From Pseudonocardiaceae bacterium YIM PH 21723 (GTDB lineage Bacteria; Actinomycetota; Actinomycetes; Mycobacteriales; Pseudonocardiaceae), in contig QZFT01000071.1 in NCBI GenBank assembly GCA_003600225.1, forward strand, positions 1 to 35,722: a stretch of 35,722 nucleotides of DNA, read 5' to 3'. The position numbers were made by a program, and so were the translations under genes. Each line of letters starts with the position of its first letter. Position 1 is the first letter of the stretch. Positions 29,710 to 35,640 of the stretch are shown here, in pieces. The notes under the pieces are model-generated. The model was not told where the DNA came from. It saw nothing but the letters and a program-made list of their open reading frames with translations, and ran no database searches.

Positions 29710-30033
29710 ATGAACCGCCGAACCATCGCACCGTTGTTCGTCACCGTGCTGGCCGTCCTGGCCGCCTGCACGTCGACCGGCACCGACCCGGCAGGGGACT
29801 GGGTGATCAGCTCCACCAGCTACAGCGGCCAGCGCGGCGGAACCGGCCTGCACTACGCCACGTGCACCCCGCCCGGCGACCCGGCGGCCAAACGGCACGT
29901 GGTGATCACCGAGCAGCAGGACCACGCCGACACCGACCAGTACGACACCGGCAAACCCTGCCCCGCCGGTCCCCGGCTCACGGATGACCAGCTGGACGAA
30001 CTAGTGACAAATACGCCAACTGAACAGCAGTAA
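29710..30033 (+). CDS. Small lipoprotein, 107 aa
   Basis: A type II signal with the lipobox LAAC (Cys at about residue 20, after MNRRTIAPLFVTVLAVLAAC) marks a membrane-anchored lipoprotein. Two more Cys (ATCTPP; KPCPAG) could pair. The mature part is short and polar. Its TAA stop lies inside dispersed repeat copy 6. Surface exposure near the transfer functions suggests a surface or exclusion role, unproven. Confidence 0.75.
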   Translation: MNRRTIAPLFVTVLAVLAACTSTGTDPAGDWVISSTSYSGQRGGTGLHYATCTPPGDPAAKRHVVITEQQDHADTDQYDTGKPCPAGPRLTDDQLDELVTNTPTEQQ

Positions 30034-30068
30034 CCCACTAACACGACAACACGACAGAACACCAACAC
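30025..30068 (-). repeat. Dispersed intercistronic repeat, copy 6 (AC form)
   Basis: CAGCAGTAACCCACTAACAC, then ACAACACGACAGAACACC. The TAA stop of the lipoprotein gene (30031-30033) lies in its core. Confidence 0.8.
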
Positions 30069-30082
30069 ATGGAGGTGGCACC

Positions 30083-30523
30083 GTGAACAACCGCTACGAC
30101 ACCGAGGACCAGGCCCCTGACGGATACAAGGTCGTCGCCGAACACTTCCCGCTGGACGGCCCGTACAGCGAAGACCACACCCGCGCGGCCGCAACCGCCA
30201 TTGCGGAGCTGGTGCGCTACCTCAACCACGCCACCCAGCGCACCACCAGCGACGCCGTGCCGTATGCCAGTGTGGCCGGCTCCGTCGCGTCCAACCTGTC
30301 CGCGACCCTCCACGGCATGAAGCAGCTCGCCGACCAGATCGGACGGCACGCCGAGCAGTGGGCGACCGAACCAGGTATTCGGCACGACGGGGGAGAAGAT
30401 CCGGCGGTTGCGCTCTATGAAGCCGTAGCCGAGCTGAAGAAGGCCGGCAAGCAGTCCGTGAACCTGGGCGAGACGTTCAACCACGCCGCCAGCTACCTGC
30501 ACCGAATCGGCCACGATAGCTGA
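30083..30523 (+). CDS. Helical protein, paralogue A, 146 aa
   Basis: All-helical by eye, acidic, with RAAATAIAELVRYLNHAT, a central SNLSATLHGMKQLADQIGRHAEQ, and RHDGGEDPAVALYEAVAELKKA. The same order of segments, with HDGG-x-DPA, occurs in 30586-31035, so the two arose by duplication. GTG start with GGAGGTGGC upstream. The function is unknown; helical bundles of this size can be structural or bind partners. Confidence 0.65.
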   Translation: MNNRYDTEDQAPDGYKVVAEHFPLDGPYSEDHTRAAATAIAELVRYLNHATQRTTSDAVPYASVAGSVASNLSATLHGMKQLADQIGRHAEQWATEPGIRHDGGEDPAVALYEAVAELKKAGKQSVNLGETFNHAASYLHRIGHDS

Positions 30524-30536
30524 AAACCTGGCCAGA

Positions 30537-30574
30537 GCAGCGATAACCCATCAGTCCATCACCACACCAGCACA
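30537..30574 (-). repeat. Dispersed intercistronic repeat, copy 7 (AC form)
   Basis: GCAGCGATAACCCATCAGTC, then CATCACCACACCAGCAC, in the 62-base gap between the two paralogues. Confidence 0.75.
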
Positions 30575-30585
30575 AGGAGAAGGCC

Positions 30586-31035
30586 ATGACCACCGAGGCA
30601 CCCAACGCCGCGGACCTGGTTGACGACCACTGGGGACGGAACTACAGCCCGGAGCATCTGCGGAGCGCCGCGGCCGCCGTTGCGGCACTCCTGCAGTACG
30701 CCGGCGACGCCACCGGCGACGCTCCGGAGGAGTCGCTGGCACACGTTCCGGACACTCGGCGGCTGACCAACAGCCTGAAGACCGCCGGCGAGCAGTTCGG
30801 CCAGCTGCTCGAACAGCTGGCCGCGCGAGTCGAGCAGTTCTCTGGTGACTCGACCGTCTACCACGACGGCGGCGGAGACCCGGCGGACACGGCGACCAAG
30901 GCCGCCGGCCTGCTGGCACAAGCCAGCCGCGACGCGGAGAGCATGACCAGCCACCTGAACGAGGCCTACGGACTGCTGTTCAGCCTCGGACACAACACCC
31001 CGAACAGCACCGACCTGCAGGGGACCGGCCGGTGA
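30586..31035 (+). CDS. Helical protein, paralogue B, 149 aa
   Basis: Paralogue of 30083-30523: RSAAAAVAALLQYAGDAT, then NSLKTAGEQFGQLLEQLAARVEQF and YHDGGGDPADTATKAAGLLAQA. The HDGG-x-DPA motif is kept. AAGGAGAAGG precedes the ATG. Its stop overlaps the next start (GTGA). The pair may form a heterodimer; no function is known to me. Confidence 0.65.
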   Translation: MTTEAPNAADLVDDHWGRNYSPEHLRSAAAAVAALLQYAGDATGDAPEESLAHVPDTRRLTNSLKTAGEQFGQLLEQLAARVEQFSGDSTVYHDGGGDPADTATKAAGLLAQASRDAESMTSHLNEAYGLLFSLGHNTPNSTDLQGTGR

Positions 31036-31223
31036 GGTGGATAAGCCGCGGCCAGCAGCAGCGCGACCACCGAGGCCAGCGCAACAAGTGCGCCGCGTGC
31101 GGAAACGACGGCACCACGGCCAGGCCGCTGACGATCAGCAGGGACGGAATGCGCATCCACCTGCAGCACTACCACGAGCCGCGGTCCGGCTACTACGGCG
31201 ACACACACCAGGGGGTCGGCTGA
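31032..31223 (+). CDS. Small Zn-finger-like protein, 63 aa
   Basis: A short basic protein with one CAACGN pair and two His (LQHYHEP), a possible C2H2 zinc site: Cys21-x-x-Cys24 and His43/His46. Similar little proteins ending 'H..P.SG.YG' occur in actinobacterial mobile DNA, as far as I recall. GTG start in a GTGA overlap; its stop overlaps the next ATG (TGATG). Confidence 0.6.
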   Translation: MRWISRGQQQRDHRGQRNKCAACGNDGTTARPLTISRDGMRIHLQHYHEPRSGYYGDTHQGVG

Positions 31224-31954
31224 TGGCCGGCACCGTCTTGAAGGACATTGCGCTGGACCTCGGCGCCGCGGTCACGATGTCCAACGCCGTTCACATGTGC
31301 CTGTCCGAGTGGGCAGGGCGCGACGACTGGCGCCGGTCTCCCCAGCAGCGGACCAAGGTCGGGCATGAGGGACTGGACCGGCTGAACAACATGGTGAACG
31401 CGGTGCAGGCGGTGTTCATCCGCCTGGCCGCCGAGGTCGACAAGCCGGCCACCCTCGCGCCGGTCGGCGAGGTGTATCCGGTCGGTGACCGGCACAGCGT
31501 CTACCTGGCGCACGAAGAGGCCGTGCTGGCCGTGAACGCTGCTCGCCCGGAGCTGGTGCGCCTCGACGGCGACGGCCAGGCCTGGGCGACCGAGGCATAC
31601 GCCAGGCTGGTCAGCTCGATACCGCGGTTGGTCCGGGTGCGCGACGTCCTGGCGGTCACCCTCGGCACCGATGCGGAGTTCTGGCGCCACCACGTCGTGG
31701 CCGGCCTGGCCCGGCCTGGCCAGAGCGTCGTCCACCCCGGCGGCGACGACCAGGCACCGGTTCTGGACCTGCTGCAGATCAGCGAACCGGACGCCGAGGA
31801 CCTGGTGTGGCTCCACGCGGTCCAGGCAACCATCCGGGTCTCCGCGGACTACCCCCTGGAGCTGCACACCGCCGAGGACGCAGACCTGGAACAGGCATTG
31901 ACCATCGAAGAATCCGAACGGATCCGGTCAGAAACCAACTCTGATCAGCTATAA
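31223..31954 (+). CDS. Hypothetical protein, 243 aa
   Basis: A soluble, helix-rich protein. No domain is recognised. Notable segments are DRLNNMVNAVQAVFIRLAAEV near residue 55 and LVRVRDVLAVTLGTDAEFWRHHV near 145. It is coupled to the Zn-finger-like gene (TGATG). Its TAA stop (31952-31954) lies in the core of dispersed repeat copy 8. Confidence 0.6.
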   Translation: MAGTVLKDIALDLGAAVTMSNAVHMCLSEWAGRDDWRRSPQQRTKVGHEGLDRLNNMVNAVQAVFIRLAAEVDKPATLAPVGEVYPVGDRHSVYLAHEEAVLAVNAARPELVRLDGDGQAWATEAYARLVSSIPRLVRVRDVLAVTLGTDAEFWRHHVVAGLARPGQSVVHPGGDDQAPVLDLLQISEPDAEDLVWLHAVQATIRVSADYPLELHTAEDADLEQALTIEESERIRSETNSDQL

Positions 31955-31991
31955 CCCACCAGCACGACAAACCATCACCACACCAGGACAC
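31946..31991 (-). repeat. Dispersed intercistronic repeat, copy 8 (AC form)
   Basis: CAGCTATAACCCACCAGCAC, then GACAAACCATCACCACACC. It includes the stop of 31223-31954. Confidence 0.8.
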
Positions 31992-32006
31992 TGGGGGACT
32001 GACACC

Positions 32007-32810
32007 ATGATGGGCCGAACCCATGCATTGACCGGCTGGACGGCCGGCCTGGCGGCCGCGCCGCTGCTGGGCCAGACGACCCTCCCGCGTGCCGTCCTGC
32101 TGGCCACCGTCGCCGCGGGATTCGCACTCTTACCGGATTTGGACCACCGACACAGCACGGCCAGCAGGTTCCTGGGACCGATCACCGGTGCGGTGTCCTG
32201 GGTGCTGCGCCACCTGTCGGCCAGCGTCTACGCGGCCACCAAGGGCCCGCGCGACGAACCGTGTTCCGGCGAACACCGCCACCTGTCGCACACGGTGGTG
32301 TTCGCCGTGCTCCTCGGCCTGGCCGTCGCCGCCACCACGGCGGCCGCCGGCCGCTGGGCGGTGCTGGCCGTCGTCCTGGTCGCCGTGTTGCTGGCGGAGG
32401 ACGCCCTGGGGGACTGGGTCGTGGTCCCGGTCGTCGTAGGCATGGGGGCCTGGTTCCTCGGCGCCGGTCCCTCCGCTGTGCTGGCCGAACTGGACCTGGT
32501 GTCCGGCTGGCTGGGCATCGTGGCCGGCCTCGGATGCATCGTCCATTGCCTCGGCGACGCCTTGACCCTCTCCGGGTGCCCGTTCCTGTGGCCGGTGCTG
32601 ATCCGCGGTGAAACCTGGTACGAACTCCGGCCCCCGGCCCTGATCCGGTTCCGCACCGGCGGACCTGCTGAAAACTGGCTGATCTTTCCGGTGTTCGCCG
32701 CGGCCGCCGTGCTGCTGCTACCCGGTGCGTGGCCTGCAGCGCTCGAACTCTTCCACCGAGTATCTGAACAGAATCACCAAGTGACCAGTAGCAACCCATC
32801 AGCACGTTGA
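32007..32810 (+). CDS. Membrane metal-dependent hydrolase, YdjM type, 267 aa
   Basis: Metal ligands expected of the YdjM family are present: His6 in RTHALTG, Asp44/Asp46/His47 in LLPDLDHRHS, His92/His95 in HRHLSHT, and His179/Asp183 in VHCLGDALT. Four or more membrane helices separate them. Members are integral membrane hydrolases of unknown substrate and are frequent in actinobacterial ICEs. Its last residues (NPSAR) are encoded by repeat copy 9, so the repeat has changed the C-terminus. It starts ATGATG, and either codon may be used. Confidence 0.85.
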   Translation: MMGRTHALTGWTAGLAAAPLLGQTTLPRAVLLATVAAGFALLPDLDHRHSTASRFLGPITGAVSWVLRHLSASVYAATKGPRDEPCSGEHRHLSHTVVFAVLLGLAVAATTAAAGRWAVLAVVLVAVLLAEDALGDWVVVPVVVGMGAWFLGAGPSAVLAELDLVSGWLGIVAGLGCIVHCLGDALTLSGCPFLWPVLIRGETWYELRPPALIRFRTGGPAENWLIFPVFAAAAVLLLPGAWPAALELFHRVSEQNHQVTSSNPSAR

Positions 32811-32824
32811 CACACCAGCACACC
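32786..32824 (-). repeat. Dispersed intercistronic repeat, copy 9 (AC form)
   Basis: CAGTAGCAACCCATCAGCAC, then GTTGACACACCAGCACACC. It overlaps the end of the hydrolase gene, whose TGA (32808-32810) lies in the repeat tail. Confidence 0.75.
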
Positions 32825-32843
32825 AAAATACTGGGAGATCACC

Positions 32844-33098
32844 ATGAGCACCTTTGAACCGCGCCCCGGCGACAACCTCACCGATGACGATCTGACGTGG
32901 GCCGTTCTGCAGTTCGCTATTCAGCAGCTCGGCGGCTCCGTCGTGGTCCCGCTGGACGAGTTGCCGAACATGATCGGCCGCGAGGATGGCTCACACCTGG
33001 CCATCTTGCTGGAGCCCGCCGAGGTCGACGGACGGCCAGCGGCACGGTTCACCGTAGAACGGCGCCACACTCCAAAAAATGGTGTTGAGCAGGGATAG
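32844..33098 (+). CDS. Small hypothetical protein, 84 aa
   Basis: An acidic protein with an apparent alpha/beta order: helix LTWAVLQFAIQQLGGSVVVPL, then strand pairs SHLAILLEPAEVD and AARFTVERR. No family is recognised. GGGAG precedes the ATG. Its TAG stop lies in the core of repeat copy 10. Confidence 0.6.
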   Translation: MSTFEPRPGDNLTDDDLTWAVLQFAIQQLGGSVVVPLDELPNMIGREDGSHLAILLEPAEVDGRPAARFTVERRHTPKNGVEQG

Positions 33099-33130
33099 CC
33101 CGCTAACACATCAACCCGCCCGTACGGCAC
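33088..33130 (-). repeat. Dispersed intercistronic repeat, copy 10 (AC form)
   Basis: AGCAGGGATAGCCCGCTAAC, then ACATCAACCCGCCCGTACGG; the most diverged AC copy. The TAG stop of 32844-33098 falls at the same place as the stops in copies 6 and 8. Confidence 0.65.
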
Positions 33131-33149
33131 ATCGAAAGCAGGGGAGACG

Positions 33150-33305
33150 ATGCGAAGAGTCACCATCACCAAGAACAACGGCGACAGCACCGAGCACGTG
33201 GTGTCTGACGAGGAAGCCCGCGTCATGGAAGAACTTCCGTTCACCTCGCCGTGGGTAATGATCGTCAACTCCAAGCCGCACCCGGCTGCAGGGGAGGAAC
33301 CGTGA
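33150..33305 (+). CDS. Small hypothetical protein, 51 aa
   Basis: A 51-residue frame with a good ribosome site (AGGGGAGA before ATG at 33150), preceded by a dispersed repeat like its neighbours. The product opens with a beta-like VTITKNNGDSTEHVVSDEEA and ends Pro-rich. It is the last gene of the right operon. No family is recognised. Confidence 0.55.
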   Translation: MRRVTITKNNGDSTEHVVSDEEARVMEELPFTSPWVMIVNSKPHPAAGEEP

Positions 33306-33348
33306 CCACGGCCGTACACCAACAGTGCAGGTCGCACTTCATAATTGT

Positions 33349-33364
33349 TTCAGTGATGACTGAA
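33349..33364. promoter_or_regulatory. TTCAGT/ACTGAA inverted repeat, copy 3
   Basis: TTCAGT-GATG-ACTGAA followed by G, in the 178-base gap (33306-33483) before the Uma2-like gene, next to the AT-rich stretch ATAATTG. The gap otherwise shows no gene. Confidence 0.45.
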
Positions 33365-33483
33365 GATAAGCGCGTTGCTGGTGGTGTTCCGGTACGTGGG
33401 TTGTTGCGCCGCTGGTCACCGGCTCCGCGTACCGCTCTATCCGTGCGACACTGGAGACCAGACGAGCCAAGGAGGTGGATACG

Positions 33484-34062
33484 GTGACTGCAGCGCTACG
33501 GCATCCCATTGGGCCCACCACCGTGGACGCCTGGCTGGACATGGCCCCGCCGGCGGACGGTTCCCGCCTCGAACTCATCTACGGACACCTCTACATGTCG
33601 CCTGCCCCATCCGGTGAGCACCAATTTGCCGGGTACCGGCTGGCGCGGCTCCTGGAGGACGCCCTGTCCGCCGCCGGAGGCCCCGGCCTCGGTCTGTACG
33701 TCGTGCCCGCGGTGAACGTACGCATCTCGTCGGCCTGGCGGACGGCGTTGATTCCGGATGTCGCCGTGCTCACCTGCCCGCCGACCGGCGCGAGTTTCGC
33801 CGCCGGCGTCCTGGCGGCCGCCGTCGAAATCTGGTCCGCGGGCAACTCCCGCGAAGAACGCGAGACGAAGAAGGCCGCCTACGCGGCCGCCGGCGTCCCC
33901 TGGCTGTGGACCATCGAGGACGTGGCCGGCCAGGTCCGCCTCTCCGTCTTCCAGCTCGGCGCCGAGGGCTACGAGCAGGTAGCCACCGGCACCGCGGCCG
34001 CGCCCGTCCACGTACCCGGACCGGTCCCCGCGAACCTGGACCTTTCCCGCCTCAAGCCCTAA
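33484..34062 (+). CDS. Uma2-family (DUF820) PD-(D/E)XK endonuclease-like protein, 192 aa
   Basis: Typical Uma2 order: GSRLELIYGHLYMSPAPSGEHQ (about 26-47), IPDVAVL with Asp92, AAVEIWSAGNSREE with Glu115, and KKAAYAAAGVPWLWTI with Lys129/130, ending with the family's valueless tail (LDLSRLKP). The fold is that of restriction-like nucleases, but most Uma2 proteins have no shown activity. The GTG at 33484 is chosen because AAGGAGG lies 8 bases upstream; the earlier GTG overlaps that site. It stands alone, with its own promoter region and terminator. Confidence 0.85.
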   Translation: MTAALRHPIGPTTVDAWLDMAPPADGSRLELIYGHLYMSPAPSGEHQFAGYRLARLLEDALSAAGGPGLGLYVVPAVNVRISSAWRTALIPDVAVLTCPPTGASFAAGVLAAAVEIWSAGNSREERETKKAAYAAAGVPWLWTIEDVAGQVRLSVFQLGAEGYEQVATGTAAAPVHVPGPVPANLDLSRLKP

Positions 34063-34080
34063 CCCCACCGACCTGCAGCA

Positions 34081-34108
34081 GGGCCCCGGAGCGTGTGCTC
34101 CGGGGCCC
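34081..34108. terminator. Terminator hairpin, 12-bp stem
   Basis: GGGCCCCGGAGC pairs perfectly with GCTCCGGGGCCC around loop GTGT, 18 bases after the Uma2-like gene; followed by TACTCGTTGCTT. Confidence 0.8.
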
Positions 34109-34126
34109 TACTCGTTGCTTCCCAGT

Positions 34127-34177
34127 GTTGACGTGCTGATGTGCTCCTGGGATGACGTGTTAGTGGGATGCCCCTGG
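34127..34177 (+). repeat. Dispersed intercistronic repeat, copy 11 (GT form)
   Basis: GTTGACGTGCTGATGTGCTC, then GATGACGTGTTAGTGGGATG and CCCCTGG. It precedes parA, and the GT strand is the coding strand, as in copies 1-3. Confidence 0.7.
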
Positions 34178-34214
34178 TAGATCAGTGAATCCATGGGGCA
34201 GACTGCACCCCGTG

Positions 34215-35063
34215 ATGTCACAAGCCGCCATTGTGGCGCTCCTCGCGATGAAGGGTGGCGTGGGTAAAACCACCGGCACTCTGTGTCTGGCCTCGGCGAG
34301 CCGCGCCAAGGGTCTGCGGACCCTGGTCGTGGATCTCGACCCGCAGCGCAACACCACCGAGACGATCATTAACCCGGACTACCTGGCCGCCGTCGCCGCG
34401 GCCCGGACCCGCAAGGACCTGCCGGACATGCTGGTGGACTTGCTGGAGATGGAGAACCCGACGCGGGAAGACGTCCTCCGCGCGATCCACTCCGGTTCGG
34501 ATGTGTGGTCCGGCGTCGACGTGTTGCCGGCCAGCCTGTCCCTGGCCAGCTTCGAGCAGGGATCACCGGTCATGGTGACCAAGCTCCGGGAAATCCTGGC
34601 GCTGATCTCCGACCTCTACGACGTGATCCTTCTGGACTGCCCGCCAAGTTTCCTGATGCTGACCACCATGGCCGCCTACGCGGCACAGATCATCTTGGTG
34701 ATTGGCGAGCCTGCCCGGTTCGGTCTGTCCGGCCTGATGGACACCTGGAAGCTGTTGGCCAGGCTCGTGGAAGCAGGGCTTCCCGATCTCTTGGAAGCCG
34801 CGGTGATCGTCAACCTGTACGACCAGCGCGAGAGTGACGACCGGGTCCGGTTCAAGGAAATCGCCGCAGCCTTCAAATCGATCATGTGGGCTGACGTCCT
34901 GTTCCGGCGGGTTGTCGTCGGCCTGGCCATTGACGCCGGCGTACCCCTGCACGACTACCAGGACCAACCCCGTTACAAGGACAAACGCCGTGAGGAAGTC
35001 ACCACCATTGTGGATGGCTGGCTGAACTCGATTCTGGTCAAGACAGGGAAGAAAGCCGCATGA
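34215..35063 (+). CDS. parA: ParA-family partition ATPase, 282 aa
   Basis: Deviant Walker A KGGVGKTT (13-20), the A' motif VVDLDPQ (Asp40, Asp42) and the Walker B-like YDVILLDCPPS (Asp141). ParA proteins bind DNA nonspecifically with ATP and move plasmid copies through a centromere-binding partner. The next gene, overlapping by ATGA, is the likely partner. A helical insertion (about 55-100) is longer than in minimal ParA. Start codon uncertain: ATG 34215 has no ribosome site, and GTG 34212 or 34185 are alternatives. A partition system suggests the element spends time as a free replicon. Confidence 0.9.
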   Translation: MSQAAIVALLAMKGGVGKTTGTLCLASASRAKGLRTLVVDLDPQRNTTETIINPDYLAAVAAARTRKDLPDMLVDLLEMENPTREDVLRAIHSGSDVWSGVDVLPASLSLASFEQGSPVMVTKLREILALISDLYDVILLDCPPSFLMLTTMAAYAAQIILVIGEPARFGLSGLMDTWKLLARLVEAGLPDLLEAAVIVNLYDQRESDDRVRFKEIAAAFKSIMWADVLFRRVVVGLAIDAGVPLHDYQDQPRYKDKRREEVTTIVDGWLNSILVKTGKKAA

Positions 35064-35482
35064 CACCCAAAGACCAAGGAGTGGAAATCTTCGGTACCGG
35101 GTTCAACCCGGTGGCCTTGGTGGCCAACGCCAACAAACAGAACCAGGCCCCGGTTCCCCCTGTCACACCCAAGCAGGAGGACGCGGACACCGAGAAGCCG
35201 GCGGCCAAGCCGAAGCGCGCGACCAAGGCCAAGGAGAAGCCGAAGTCAGCCGTCAAGCCGCGGAGGCACAGCGTCGCAGGGAAAGATCTGCCGGACCCCA
35301 ACGACATGGTTCCGTACAACAGCAAAACCAAGCGTTGGATCAGGTTGGCAACCCGGACGTACTGCTTCGAGCACGAGATCGACCAACAGGATTTTAAGGC
35401 CATGGCACTCGTCAACGAGTTGCGCCGCCAGGGCTTCCCCGTCGACGACTACGACCCGGACCAGCAGGACCAAGCTGGCTGA
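35060..35482 (+). CDS. ParA partner, probable centromere-binding protein, 140 aa
   Basis: The first 75 residues are disordered and Lys/Pro-rich (TEKPAAKPKRATKAKEKPK). The C-terminal part (about 80-130: MVPYNSKTKRWIRLATRTYC, then DQQDFKAMALVNELRRQG) could fold as a ribbon-helix-helix, the plan of small ParB/ParG-type partners. It overlaps parA by ATGA. Its stop codon lies in the first of three hairpin units, which may be its binding sites. Assignment rests on context and layout, not on a recognised family. Confidence 0.6.
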   Translation: MTPKDQGVEIFGTGFNPVALVANANKQNQAPVPPVTPKQEDADTEKPAAKPKRATKAKEKPKSAVKPRRHSVAGKDLPDPNDMVPYNSKTKRWIRLATRTYCFEHEIDQQDFKAMALVNELRRQGFPVDDYDPDQQDQAG

Positions 35483-35611
35483 GCAAGAAGTGCATCCGGT
35501 CCCGGATGCGGCCGCCGAGGCGGTGAGCAAGAAGTGCGTCAGCTAGCTGACGCGACCGGTTCAGCAGGTCGGTACAGAGGAAGCAAGATGTAGCAAAACC
35601 CAGGGTTTTGC
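35480..35611. repeat. Three hairpin units with a shared leader
   Basis: Units 1 and 2 begin with TGAGCAAGAAGT (35480, 35524), and unit 3 with a variant, AAGCAAGATGTA (35581). Each leader is followed by a different perfect inverted repeat of 8-base arms starting GC: GCATCCGG-TC-CCGGATGC (35492-35509), GCGTCAGC-TA-GCTGACGC (35536-35553) and GCAAAACC-CAG-GGTTTTGC (35593-35611). Arms differ at most positions yet always pair, so the pairing is conserved, not the sequence. This is a candidate parS/centromere, recombination accessory site or replication hairpin. Confidence 0.7.
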
Positions 35612-35612
35612 C

Positions 35613-35640
35613 CAGTTCGGCGCCACCGGAACACGTTCCG
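35613..35640. repeat. Right attachment site (attR)
   Basis: CAGTT followed by the 23-base core that also opens the window (35618-35640). To the right it departs from the palindrome (CGGAGGCC instead of GTGGCGCC), which marks the change from element to host DNA. The element arm lies on the left and host DNA on the right. Confidence 0.7.
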
